This document shows positions 41,563 to 50,221 of a stretch of DNA of 64,000 bases, in pieces. The notes beneath the pieces are model-generated. The model was not told the origin of the DNA. It searched no databases and saw nothing but the letters and a program-made list of their open reading frames with translations. The DNA is from Petrachloros mirabilis ULC683 (GTDB lineage Bacteria; Cyanobacteriota; Cyanobacteriia; Thermosynechococcales; Thermosynechococcaceae). Numbering within the stretch: the first letter of the stretch is position 1; the number at the start of each line of letters is the position of its first letter. The stretch covers positions 62,001-126,000 of the forward strand of contig NZ_WVIC01000005.1 in assembly GCF_009939295.1 (NCBI RefSeq), given 5' to 3'. The position numbers were made by a program, and so were the translations under genes.

Positions 41563-42477
41563 ATGGAAGGGGTAAGGCAATGGCTGATGAACCAAAATTG
41601 GACTCAGTCCTTGCTTTTGATAATCGACTTGGGTCTGGTTCTGGCGCTGACCTACATTGTGCTATTGGTGATTGCCGAGCGGCGAACCCTGTGGATGGTA
41701 CGGGGGTTTATTGTTTTAATTGTGGCGGCTGCCCTTAGCAATCGCCTGGGCTTTCAGTTGCTAAGTTTTGTCCTGAGTAACTTAGTAATTGGCTCGGCGG
41801 TGGCTATGGCAGTGATTTTGCAGTCCGAAGCCCGACGTTTTTTAGAAAATTTAGGGCGAGGCAATCTTTTACAGCTTTTGCGGCCCAACACCCAAAGTAG
41901 TCAAAGTCCTGACAGCGTATTGGATGAAATTGTAGATGCGGTTAAAGAGCTGTCGCAAAACCGCACTGGGGCTCTTTTGATCATTGAGACGGGTCCGATT
42001 CCCATTGACGAGCGCGACTTTTCAGTGCCCGGAGTTAAGCTGAATGCTGAGATTTCCCGAGAACTCATTCAAACGATCTTTCAAACCTCCACGCTGCTTC
42101 ATGATGGTGCGTTGCTGCTGCGGGGGGATAAGGTGGTGGCCGCAGGGGTAATTTTGCCCATTTCTGAGGAAACGGCCTCACGGCGACTGGGAACCCGGCA
42201 CCGGGCTGCTATGGGGATCACTGAGCGGGTCGAAAACTGCGCTTGCGTAGTCGTTTCGGAAGAAACAGGCTCAATTTCTCTGGCTGAGAAGGGGATGCTA
42301 AACCGGCCTTTAACGGGCAGTAAACTGAAGGAATTGCTGGAGTCTCGGCTAATATCATCGATGGATCGAGAAACTGTCACCCCCAGCGTGAGAGACTTGG
42401 TGCGTCGCATCTTTCGTCAAAGTTGGGCAGTTGGTTCCCAATTGCTGCGTTTGTTGACTCCTCGCAAGAAAATATGA
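41563..42477 (+). CDS. cdaA: Diadenylate cyclase CdaA (c-di-AMP synthase)
   Basis: Makes cyclic di-AMP from two ATP at the membrane. Three N-terminal helices ([54 protein letters not shown], about residues 16-88) are followed by a DAC domain (about 115-245). The DAC domain has the two catalytic motifs: [22 protein letters not shown] (DGA) and [13 protein letters not shown] (RHR). It has 304 residues. Its stop overlaps the uppS ATG (ATGA), so the two are translationally coupled. c-di-AMP controls potassium, osmolytes and wall growth in other bacteria. A candidate c-di-AMP riboswitch lies at 6805-6975 in the same window. Confidence 0.94.
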   Translation: MEGVRQWLMNQNWTQSLLLIIDLGLVLALTYIVLLVIAERRTLWMVRGFIVLIVAAALSNRLGFQLLSFVLSNLVIGSAVAMAVILQSEARRFLENLGRGNLLQLLRPNTQSSQSPDSVLDEIVDAVKELSQNRTGALLIIETGPIPIDERDFSVPGVKLNAEISRELIQTIFQTSTLLHDGALLLRGDKVVAAGVILPISEETASRRLGTRHRAAMGITERVENCACVVVSEETGSISLAEKGMLNRPLTGSKLKELLESRLISSMDRETVTPSVRDLVRRIFRQSWAVGSQLLRLLTPRKKI

Positions 42478-43223
42478 CTGCAAAACCCTCTGTATTGAAC
42501 GATCTCCCTGCTGACCTTGATCGACAGAAACTGCCTCACCACGTTGCGGTGATTATGGATGGCAATGGTCGCTGGGCAAATCACAAGGGGCTGCCGCGAA
42601 TTGTGGGGCACCAGCGGGGGGTAGATGCGCTCAAGGCGCTGCTGCGCTGCTGCAAGGATTGGGGCATCGAGGCTCTGACGGCCTATGCGTTTTCGACGGA
42701 AAACTGGGGGCGGCCTTTGACTGAGGTGGATTTTCTCATGACCCTGTTTGAGCGGGTGCTGCGACGAGAACTCCAGGAAATGATTGCGGAAGGGGTGTGC
42801 ATTCGCTTTATTGGGGATCTGAGTGCCCTGCCAATATCGCTCCAGGAAGAAATTGGCCGCGCCATGGAGGCGACCCGTGAGAGTGAAAACATTCAGTTTA
42901 ATGTGGCAACGAACTATGGGGGGCGTCGAGAAATTTTGCAGGCGTGCCGCGCGATCGCAGCCCAAGTTAAAGCCAACCAGCTCAACCTAGAGGAGATTGA
43001 TGAAGCCATCTTCGAGAAACACCTCTATACGGCAGGTCTCACAAATCCCGATCTGTTGATTCGCACCAGTGGTGAACTGCGAGTAAGTAACTTTTTACTC
43101 TGGCAGGTTGCCTATGCTGAGATCTATGTGACTAATACCCTCTGGCCTGACTTTGATCGTCACGCCTTTCACCAAGCTCTTTCTGATTACCAAAATCGCC
43201 ATCGCCGGTTTGGCAAACTTTAG
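42474..43223 (+). CDS. uppS: Isoprenyl (undecaprenyl) diphosphate synthase
   Basis: cis-Prenyltransferase that elongates farnesyl diphosphate with isopentenyl diphosphate to make the lipid carrier for peptidoglycan and glycans. [27 protein letters not shown] (about residues 24-50) is the substrate-phosphate site; [12 protein letters not shown] and [22 protein letters not shown] (about 199-220) complete the signature. It has 249 residues from [10 protein letters not shown], whose ATG shares three bases with the cdaA stop. A frame-open extension to 42423 lies inside cdaA and is rejected. Confidence 0.95.
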   Translation: MTAKPSVLNDLPADLDRQKLPHHVAVIMDGNGRWANHKGLPRIVGHQRGVDALKALLRCCKDWGIEALTAYAFSTENWGRPLTEVDFLMTLFERVLRRELQEMIAEGVCIRFIGDLSALPISLQEEIGRAMEATRESENIQFNVATNYGGRREILQACRAIAAQVKANQLNLEEIDEAIFEKHLYTAGLTNPDLLIRTSGELRVSNFLLWQVAYAEIYVTNTLWPDFDRHAFHQALSDYQNRHRRFGKL

Positions 43224-43245
43224 GGGATGAATGTTAGAGAGGGCT

Positions 43246-43536
43246 TCAAGGACCAGAAAAAATAGCGTCCTCCACATCTTGACGACTGAGAGAGTACTTA
43301 AATGCGCGCTTCACCGAGGCACTCTCGTCAGCCCCTTGACTCGGTTGATAAACCACGGTCAGGGCCTCAATGTCCAGCCAGAGATCAGCACACCAACTGG
43401 GGCGACGGATCTGCCAATGATGGAGTTCCTCAGGGTCTTGAGCACAGCCTTGATCTTGCAGCCACTGCTCAATATCGGGGAGTCGGTGATTGTACAGCGG
43501 CGTTTCAGGTACGGGGAGAGACAGAGGGTTGATCAT
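43246..43536 (-). CDS. DUF3143 family protein
   Basis: A 96-residue cyanobacterial protein of the DUF3143 family: MINPLSLPVPETPLYNHRLPDIEQWLQ at the start, ADLWLDIEALTVVYQ in the middle and a helical C-terminus (SLSRQDVEDAIFSGP). Function unknown. It starts 32 bases inside the 3' end of the J-domain gene, so the two are probably translated together; this pairing is common in cyanobacteria. An earlier ATG at 43578 is possible but would deepen the overlap. Confidence 0.8.
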   Translation of the reverse strand: MINPLSLPVPETPLYNHRLPDIEQWLQDQGCAQDPEELHHWQIRRPSWCADLWLDIEALTVVYQPSQGADESASVKRAFKYSLSRQDVEDAIFSGP

Positions 43537-44173
43537 CGGTTCTAGAGGATGAAGGGTCAGTTGCAAAACACTGGTCAAGGTGGGGGAATTGGCAACGGGG
43601 CTGAAACTGCGGCAAAGCAGTGGTCGGGTACAACTCCAGGCTCAGCCCATCGGGGGCACCCCCCTGGGTCTGAACTGGGGGTGCCTGGGAAAACAGGGGA
43701 GTTCCCTGCATCAGCATTTCTCCGCGCATCACACCGACCACAATGGCTAAGACCAGACACCCCACGAAGGTAATCCCCAAAATAAACAGAGCAAACAACT
43801 CCCCAGGGGAGAGAGGGCGATCGCGCGCATCCAAATAGGCCGAAGAGAGTCGAGTTGCCGAGGGGCGGTATCTCTGCCCTGGTAAGCCCGACCCAAACTT
43901 CCCTGACCCAAGCTGCCGGTCATAACGCTGGCGGCGCTCTACATTGCTGAGCGTTGCATAGGCTTCATTGAGCCACTGAAACTGAGCCTTGGCCACGTCC
44001 GGTGGCAAGGTGGTGGTATCCGGATGAAATTGCTTGCTCTTGCGCCGATAGGCCTGTCGAATTTCCTCCGAAGAGGCAGAGGTATTTAAATCTAGCAACT
44101 GATAGTAGGTGAGAGAAGAGGGCTTTGAATCTAGGGGATTGCCGTACATGCTAGGTATAAACTGCCGCGACAT
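43505..44173 (-). CDS. Membrane J-domain protein
   Basis: A 222-residue type of DnaJ-like co-chaperone. The J-domain at about residues 22-88 has QAYRRKSKQFHPDTTT with the essential HPD, then LNEAYATLSNVERRQRYDR. A linker and one membrane helix (ALFILGITFVGCLVLAIVVGVM, about 128-149) follow, then a Pro/Ser-rich tail. The J-domain would sit on the cytoplasmic side and recruit DnaK to the membrane. It has no zinc or C-terminal substrate domains, so it is not DnaJ itself. Coupled to DUF3143. Confidence 0.85.
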   Translation of the reverse strand: MSRQFIPSMYGNPLDSKPSSLTYYQLLDLNTSASSEEIRQAYRRKSKQFHPDTTTLPPDVAKAQFQWLNEAYATLSNVERRQRYDRQLGSGKFGSGLPGQRYRPSATRLSSAYLDARDRPLSPGELFALFILGITFVGCLVLAIVVGVMRGEMLMQGTPLFSQAPPVQTQGGAPDGLSLELYPTTALPQFQPRCQFPHLDQCFATDPSSSRTDDQPSVSPRT

Positions 44174-44262
44174 CAGACCAAGGGTTGCTGCTGCTATTCT
44201 GACATCCTCCCATGCAGGCGCGCAGCCGCAACTTAACCAATCCCTGAAACGATGGCGCGGCT

Positions 44263-45483
44263 CTAACTCACCAAATCGAAGATCTTGAACATGGGCAGGT
44301 ACATGGCAATCAAAATTGACCCCACCATGCCGCCTAAAACCGCAATCATCAGCGGCTCCATGACGCTGGTCATGGCTTTCACCGCCTGCTCCACCTCATC
44401 TTCGTAAAAGTCAGCTACTTTCATGAGCATTTTGTCCAGTTCGCCAGTTTCTTCGCCAACGTTAATCATCTGGGTGGCCAGGACTGGAAAGACTTTTTCT
44501 TTTTGCAAGGCCAAGCTTAACATCCCCCCCCCTTGCACTTCTCGACGAGATTCATCCACAGCGTTGGCAATAATTTGATTGCCAGCGGTATCTCGAACAA
44601 TCTCCAGGGCGGTTAAAATCGGCACCCCTGAGCGGGACAAGGAGCCAAAGGTGCGACAAAACCGAGCCACCGCCGTTTTGCGGATTAAGTCGCCAAACAG
44701 GGGCAGTTGCAGCGAAATCCGATCAATGGTTTCACGCCCGACACGGGTTTTGTAATATTGCTGGAACCCAAAACCAATGCCAATGAAAATCAGAAACAAG
44801 CCAATGCCATATTGGGGCGTGCGCAGAAACTCGCTCAGGTTGACCATGATTTGGGTGAAGGCTGGCAAATCCCCTCCCAACTGCTGGAAAATGCCCTCAA
44901 AGACTGGGATCAGAAAAATCACCATCCCCAGAAAAATGGCCACCGCAATAATTGACACCACGACTGGGTAGGCCAGTGCCGACTTAATTTGGTTATTGAG
45001 TCGAGCTTGATCTTCCAGCAGTTTTGAGAGGCGATTCAGGACTTCATCAAGAACCCCGCCAGTCTCCCCCGCTTGAATCATGGCCACGTAGAGATTATCA
45101 AAGGCTTCGGGGTGCGATCGCATCGCCTCCGATAGGGTCATCCCCTGCTGCACATCAGAATTAATATCGAGGAGAGCCTTCTTAAGCTTAGTATTGGTAC
45201 ATTGCTCCGCCATCACCCCTAGCCCGCGCACTAGGGCGACCCCAGCATTGACCAACGCCGAGAACTGACGCGAAAACAAAGCCTTGTCCTTCACCGTGAT
45301 CGGCGTCAGGAACCCCAGATCGAGATCTGTCTTCAGGCTTAACTTTTCAGCCTCTTTAACATCAAGCACAAAGAGTCCTTGACGCTGCAAGGTTGAGCGC
45401 GCCTCTCTAGGAGAGTTGGCATTCACCTTTTTACGACTTGACTTGCCCTGGGGCGTCCGCGCCCGAACAACATAGGTTGGCAT
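44263..45483 (-). CDS. pilC: Type IV pilus inner-membrane platform protein PilC
   Basis: Polytopic GspF/PilC platform on which the pilus motors PilB and PilT act. Its 406 residues have two repeated cytoplasmic GspF domains (about 70-195 and 275-395), each preceding membrane helices (VVVSIIAVAIFLGMVIFLI; FLIFIGIGFGFQ; MIAVLGGMVGSILIAMYLPMF). FSRQFSALVNAGVALVRGL and FCRTFGSLSRSGVPILTALEI are the repeat signatures. It is last in the series pilB-pilT-pilC. A copy of the 76-bp palindromic repeat separates it from pilT. Confidence 0.95.
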   Translation of the reverse strand: MPTYVVRARTPQGKSSRKKVNANSPREARSTLQRQGLFVLDVKEAEKLSLKTDLDLGFLTPITVKDKALFSRQFSALVNAGVALVRGLGVMAEQCTNTKLKKALLDINSDVQQGMTLSEAMRSHPEAFDNLYVAMIQAGETGGVLDEVLNRLSKLLEDQARLNNQIKSALAYPVVVSIIAVAIFLGMVIFLIPVFEGIFQQLGGDLPAFTQIMVNLSEFLRTPQYGIGLFLIFIGIGFGFQQYYKTRVGRETIDRISLQLPLFGDLIRKTAVARFCRTFGSLSRSGVPILTALEIVRDTAGNQIIANAVDESRREVQGGGMLSLALQKEKVFPVLATQMINVGEETGELDKMLMKVADFYEDEVEQAVKAMTSVMEPLMIAVLGGMVGSILIAMYLPMFKIFDLVS

Positions 45484-45542
45484 AGCAGCACGCTTGAAAA
45501 AATATAAAGAATGGAAACAATCAACCCATTAACCCAGCCAGA

Positions 45543-45619
45543 CTCAGTGTTCCATCAGGAAAATTTTAATGGGTCGCAGACCCTCAAAAATTAACCCCTA
45601 TCAACTTTCCAGCACTCAG
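45543..45619 (-). repeat. 76-bp dispersed palindromic repeat, copy 3
   Basis: On the minus strand it begins CTGAGTGCTGGAAAGTTGAT, has the hairpin core GGGTCTGCGACCC and ends CCTGATGGAACACTGAG. Closest to the copy at 11234-11309. It lies in the pilT-pilC gap and will be transcribed as a hairpin if the pil genes form one operon. Confidence 0.8.
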
Positions 45620-45660
45620 GCATCCCTTAAGACAAAGCTTGCAGGCCAGCAGTCAAGGGG

Positions 45661-46782
45661 CTAGCGTCTGCGCGCCATATTGCCCTCCATGGCCTGAGCG
45701 CCCATTTGCACAGACCCAATGAGTCGCTGAAGCTCATCAGGCCGCGACGTTTTCGACATCGCCGACTCAAAAGAAATGACACCCGCCTTATAGTGATCCG
45801 CCAAAACCTTCTCCAGAGTCACCATCCCTAACTTACCCCCAGTCTGAATGGCTGAATAGATCTGAGAGGTTTTTCCCTCTCGAATCAGATTGGAAATAGC
45901 AGGGGTCACCACCATAATTTCCTGAGCCATCACCCGGCCAAACTCCCCTGGCTTGGGATTTTGGCGGGGTACCAGGGTTTGACTAAAGACCGCTACTAAA
46001 GAGTTAGACAACTGCACCCGCACCTGGGTTTGTTGTTCAGGTGGAAAAACATCTACCATCCGGTCTACGGTTTGAGCCGCAGAACTCGTATGCAACGTGC
46101 CAAAGACTAAGTGTCCGGTTTCAGCAGCAGAAATGGCCAACTGAATCGTTTCCAAGTCACGCATTTCCCCTACCAAAATCACATCAGGGTCTTCGCGCAG
46201 CGCCGCCCGCAGCGCATTGGCAAAGCTCTTGGTGTCTTCCCCCACCTGCCGTTGGTGCACAAGGCTCTTAATGGGCTCATAGACAAATTCAATGGGATCC
46301 TCAACCGTGAGAATATGTTCAGCCCGGGTAATGTTGATGCTGTTAATCATGGAAGCCAAAGTAGTAGACTTCCCAGAGCCAGTCGGTCCAGTCACTAGCA
46401 CCAGCCCTCGGGGCTTTTCCGACATCTCCCGGACAATATTGGGCAGCGCCAACTGATCAATGGTGGGAATTTTAGAGCTGAGTGCCCGCAGTGCCGCAGC
46501 GTAGGTGCCCCGATCTTTGTAAACATTAACCCGAAACCGGGCTAACCCTCGCACCCCATAGGAGCAGTCGAGCTCCCAGGTCTGCTCTAGGTGTTTCCGT
46601 TGGGTATTATTGAGCATGCTAAAGATTAATCGTTGACACTGCTCCGCAGTCAAGGGGTCATAATCAGTGGGAGTGAGTTTGCCATTGACGCGAATATAGG
46701 GGGGCAACCCCACAGAAAGATGGAGATCGGAGCCGCCTTTTTCGACCACTTCCTCCATCAAATCTTCAATCATGTAGTCCAT
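45661..46782 (-). CDS. pilT: Pilus retraction ATPase PilT
   Basis: Hexameric secretion-family ATPase that depolymerises type IV pili for twitching, phototaxis and DNA uptake. It has 373 residues: an N-terminal PAS-like domain (GGSDLHLSVGLPPYIRVNG, about 16-34), Walker A GPTGSGKSTTLASMI (about 131), the Asp box ILTVEDPIEF, Walker B DVILVGEMRDLET and His box GHLVFGTLHTSSA. It is 73 bases after pilB. The C-terminal AIRMEG-like region reads LIREGKTSQIYSAIQTGG. Confidence 0.96.
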   Translation of the reverse strand: MDYMIEDLMEEVVEKGGSDLHLSVGLPPYIRVNGKLTPTDYDPLTAEQCQRLIFSMLNNTQRKHLEQTWELDCSYGVRGLARFRVNVYKDRGTYAAALRALSSKIPTIDQLALPNIVREMSEKPRGLVLVTGPTGSGKSTTLASMINSINITRAEHILTVEDPIEFVYEPIKSLVHQRQVGEDTKSFANALRAALREDPDVILVGEMRDLETIQLAISAAETGHLVFGTLHTSSAAQTVDRMVDVFPPEQQTQVRVQLSNSLVAVFSQTLVPRQNPKPGEFGRVMAQEIMVVTPAISNLIREGKTSQIYSAIQTGGKLGMVTLEKVLADHYKAGVISFESAMSKTSRPDELQRLIGSVQMGAQAMEGNMARRR

Positions 46783-46855
46783 AACGACATCCTTAAACGT
46801 AAAACGTAAGCGTACTGGGGTTTTAATTGACTAGGCGAATGGGCTGCTCCTGAAA

Positions 46856-48868
46856 TTAATCTTCAAAGCGAGGCGTTGTACAGTAGGGGCAGTCGAGCCA
46901 CTCAGGCTTGAGATCGGCCTTACACACACGGCAGGTGAGGGAAGATTTTCGTTTGGCCTTAATTTCGGCTTCGAGGCCACTGTCTGTAAAGGTGACACGC
47001 TCCACTTCATCTAGGGTGGTTTCGCCTCGCTTTACCAAATTCAAACTGTAGGCCAGCAGGGTTTGCATACCCTCTTCAACGGCTATTTCTTTGATGCGCT
47101 CCGTGGGCGCACCTTCTGTAATCAAAGATTGCAAAACCTCAGTAACGCGCATAATTTCGTAGACCCCGCAACGGCCTCTGTAGCCAATGCCCTTACAGTT
47201 GGAGCAAATGGGCTGGTTCGTGGCCTGGGCAGCTTGAATTTCGTCGGGGGTGAGGGCATTGGCTTTGTACAGCGTAATCTCAGTCCCCGCAGAAACACTG
47301 AGGCCAAAGCGGGCGAGTTCAGCCGGGGTGGGTTGATAGGGCACGCGACATTCTGAGCAAACGCGTCGGACTAACCGCTGTGCCACGACACCAATCAATG
47401 ACGCAGACACCATGAAAGGTTCCACTTCCATTTCCGCTAGGCGGGCGATGGCACTGGCTGCATCATTGGTGTGCAATGTAGTCAACACCAAGTGTCCGGT
47501 TAGAGCCGCCTCAATGGCAGTCTTCGCCGTTTCCTTATCTCGGGTCTCACCCACCAGAATTACATCTGGATCCTGTCGCAGAAACGCACGCAGGATCGAG
47601 GCAAAATCCATTCCTTTTTCCCGAATCACCTGCACCTGCGTCAATCCGGGCAAGGTGTACTCAATGGGATCTTCCGCAGTGCTAATGTTGACCCCTGGGT
47701 CATTACATTCTGCCAAAGCGGAGTAGAGCGTCGTCGTCTTCCCGGATCCCGTTGGCCCGGTCACCAAAATCAATCCAAAGGGGCGGCTCACCATTTCTCG
47801 GACAATATCGAGACTGTAGGGGTCGGTAATTAACTTATCCAGCCCCAACTGGGTCGAGGAGTTGTCTAGAATTCGTAACACCACTTTTTCGCCATAGCGG
47901 CTCGGCAGGGTGTTGACCCGAAAATCCACTTTGCGGCCCTGGAACAACCGCCGAATTCGGCCATCTTGAGGCAATCGGCGCTCGGCAATATCGAGGTCGG
48001 CAATAATCTTAAATCGAGAAATGACGGCTGGAATGATCCGACGGGGGAGGGGTTCAAAGGCTTGGTGCAAGACCCCATCTTTGCGGAAGCGAATCCGTAA
48101 ATGATCTTCTTGAGGTTCAATGTGAATATCAGAAACCCCATCCTGGAGCGCCTTAGCAAGCACTTTATTCACTAGACCAATAATGGGCGCTGCATCCGCA
48201 TCCTGAAGCGCAGCCCCAAGATCAGTATCGCCTTCATCGGAGGATAAATCTTCAATGCCCACAAAGGCATCGAGATCATCGCCAATGTCAAAATCAACCT
48301 CGACTAGGGCTTTGGTTTGTTCCTGGTGCTTGACCTGCTCATCGAGATATTTGGCAATGAGGCCCTGATAGTCTTCTAGGGCAATCACAATCCGCTGAAG
48401 GGCAATGCTTTGAGGGCGCAAAATGCGGTTGAGATCATCCAATGCACCCAGGTTGTCTGGGTCAACCATGGCCACCAGCAGGCAGGGTGGATCAACAGTG
48501 TGGTTGAGCATCAAGGGAATCAACTGATACCGTCGGCAAATATCCAACGGTATCAGTGTATTGATCAGCTCTTCAATTTGATCGGTGGGAATTTGACTCA
48601 GTTCAGGATCAAGGGAGTCAATGCCATAGATGATTTTGAGTTCAAAGAGTTGTTGGCGCTTATATTGACGCAACAGCTCTGGTGAGAGCGCCTTCCCTGT
48701 GATTCCCTGAACGATCTCAACCAGCGACTTCCCAGTCTGGCGACTTTTCATGACGGCTTCGCGCATCTGCTCCTGGTCAACATAACCAGCTGCAATGAGC
48801 TTGTTGCCAAAGGGCGAAAAGTTTTGCCGTGTTACCAGTGCCCGTCTAGGAGAAGAAGAATGAACCAT
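46856..48868 (-). CDS. pilB: Pilus assembly ATPase PilB
   Basis: Assembly motor of type IV pili. It has 670 residues: an N-terminal GspE/MshE-like domain (about 1-190), then the ATPase with Walker A LVTGPTGSGKTTTLYSAL (about 375), Asp box ISTAEDPIEY, Walker B DVILVGETRDKETA and the tetracysteine zinc site (CSEC with later CSNC, about 510-560). An extra zinc-ribbon-like tail (CRVC...CPYC) ends the protein, as in other cyanobacterial PilB proteins. The open frame reaches 49063, but MVHSSSPRRALVTRQNF at 48868 is the natural start. Confidence 0.95.
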   Translation of the reverse strand: MVHSSSPRRALVTRQNFSPFGNKLIAAGYVDQEQMREAVMKSRQTGKSLVEIVQGITGKALSPELLRQYKRQQLFELKIIYGIDSLDPELSQIPTDQIEELINTLIPLDICRRYQLIPLMLNHTVDPPCLLVAMVDPDNLGALDDLNRILRPQSIALQRIVIALEDYQGLIAKYLDEQVKHQEQTKALVEVDFDIGDDLDAFVGIEDLSSDEGDTDLGAALQDADAAPIIGLVNKVLAKALQDGVSDIHIEPQEDHLRIRFRKDGVLHQAFEPLPRRIIPAVISRFKIIADLDIAERRLPQDGRIRRLFQGRKVDFRVNTLPSRYGEKVVLRILDNSSTQLGLDKLITDPYSLDIVREMVSRPFGLILVTGPTGSGKTTTLYSALAECNDPGVNISTAEDPIEYTLPGLTQVQVIREKGMDFASILRAFLRQDPDVILVGETRDKETAKTAIEAALTGHLVLTTLHTNDAASAIARLAEMEVEPFMVSASLIGVVAQRLVRRVCSECRVPYQPTPAELARFGLSVSAGTEITLYKANALTPDEIQAAQATNQPICSNCKGIGYRGRCGVYEIMRVTEVLQSLITEGAPTERIKEIAVEEGMQTLLAYSLNLVKRGETTLDEVERVTFTDSGLEAEIKAKRKSSLTCRVCKADLKPEWLDCPYCTTPRFED

Positions 48869-49298
48869 AGTTGGGGTGGGAATAAATACACTTAAGAATA
48901 GAGGATCTGAGCTTGGATGTCCCCAGGTTGGGCTGGAACTGCCGCAACGGTACCATGATGGCGGTATTGTTCTCATCATGCCCAGTTCTGATAAAAGTTG
49001 TGACATCTTGCCCCAACCTCGGTGCAGTTTTTCGGGGAATGTCAACGGCTGCCCATCGACCAATCGGTTTGGTTGACTCTAAAATAGGAGGCGAACTACA
49101 GAAGGTCTGCGATTATAAGCTGACCTCTGTCAACTGCTGGTTGCAGTTTGCGGCCTGTTGCAATTGAGGTTGCGCCGGCCTGAGTTCTGTTGAGTTAAAT
49201 GTCCTTTTCAGATTGATACGATTCTGTTCATTTCTTTTGAACAATGAATTCAATTATCCTCCTGCCGAAGGTCAGTGACTTTGTGGAGCCGCAATACA
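48869..49298. other. Divergent promoter region between pilB and grpE
   Basis: About 430 bases with no supported gene. It must serve both the pil series (leftward) and grpE (rightward). No CIRCE-type operator (TTAGCACTC...GAGTGCTAA) was found in it, so HrcA control of grpE is not indicated. The segment near 49200-49260 is AT-rich, as expected for a promoter. Confidence 0.45.
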
Positions 49299-50054
49299 AT
49301 GAGTAAGGAAGATAAACAGTCGTCTGGTCTGCATGATGAAGCCATGGAAGAATCTGTTGTGAACTACGAAGAAGCATCCCCAAGCCTTATTCCTGAGCCT
49401 GCGGGGCAAGCGGGAGATCCTCCCCCAATTGATCTTGAAGAATTGCAGCCCAGCCCAGATGGGCTTGAACCCCATGGCAGCCCATCTGGGCTACCTGCTG
49501 CATCTGCGGCGGTTGCCGATCGAGAACAAGCCCTTGAGCTGCTCGCTGCGGAGGTGGAGTCGCTGCGGTTACAGCTAGAGGAGCGCAACGCTCACTATAT
49601 GAGGATTGCGGCTGACTTCGACAATTTCCGTAAACGCAATGCTCGGGAAAAAGAAGAGCTGGAGCAGCATGTTAAGCGCCATACTCTGTCGGAACTGCTC
49701 CCTGTCATTGATAGCTTTGAGCGGGCGCGATCGCAAATCAAGCCCAAGACCGATGGCGAGACTGTCGTACATAACAACTATCAAGGCGTTTACAAACAAC
49801 TGGTTGAATGCCTGAAGCGGATTGGGGTTTCCCCCATGCGTCCCAAAGGCCAGCCCTTTGACCCCAACTACCATGATGCGGTCATGCGCGAAGCCACCGA
49901 TCAACATCCAGAGGGCACCGTTCTCGAAGAACTCCAGCAGGGTTATCTTTTAGGAGACAAGGTCTTGCGCCATGCCATGGTCAAAGTAGCCACAGCCCCA
50001 GAAGATGGCTCTGCAACCAGTGCCCATGATGTTCCTGAGGAGACCCCAGAGTAG
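49299..50054 (+). CDS. grpE: Nucleotide exchange factor GrpE
   Basis: Dimeric exchange factor that releases ADP from DnaK. It has 251 residues: an acidic, disordered N-terminus (about 1-75), a long coiled coil ([42 protein letters not shown], about 80-121) and the C-terminal beta domain with [30 protein letters not shown] and [26 protein letters not shown]. The frame opens at a GTG (49275), but MSKEDKQSS at 49299 has GGAG upstream. It is followed by dnaK, dnaJ, tusA and rsgA in the same orientation. Confidence 0.95.
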   Translation: MSKEDKQSSGLHDEAMEESVVNYEEASPSLIPEPAGQAGDPPPIDLEELQPSPDGLEPHGSPSGLPAASAAVADREQALELLAAEVESLRLQLEERNAHYMRIAADFDNFRKRNAREKEELEQHVKRHTLSELLPVIDSFERARSQIKPKTDGETVVHNNYQGVYKQLVECLKRIGVSPMRPKGQPFDPNYHDAVMREATDQHPEGTVLEELQQGYLLGDKVLRHAMVKVATAPEDGSATSAHDVPEETPE

Positions 50055-50105
50055 GAATGCAAATGACATACACTTGATTATCAGCGAGGCACACCCAAAA
50101 AATTT

Positions 50106-50141
50106 TGCCGCAATTGATGGAATTCATAACAAATTGCGGCA
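50106..50141. promoter_or_regulatory. Perfect inverted repeat in the grpE-dnaK gap
   Basis: TGCCGCAATT (50106-50115) and AATTGCGGCA (50132-50141) are perfect inverted repeats around a 16-base loop. They lie about 80 bases ahead of dnaK and 52 after grpE. No T-run follows, so it may be an operator or an attenuating leader hairpin for dnaK. It does not match CIRCE. Confidence 0.5.
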
Positions 50142-50221
50142 TGCTACTAATCAGCAACCTGAATCTTGACCCACTGAGATTCGGACAAAATGTCTGTTAT
50201 TGCCGTTAGCCAAATAAATCT

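Noticed and set aside
48869-49298. CIRCE heat-shock operator upstream of grpE
   Set aside because: No TTAGCACTC...GAGTGCTAA palindrome is present here or upstream of dnaK or clpB.
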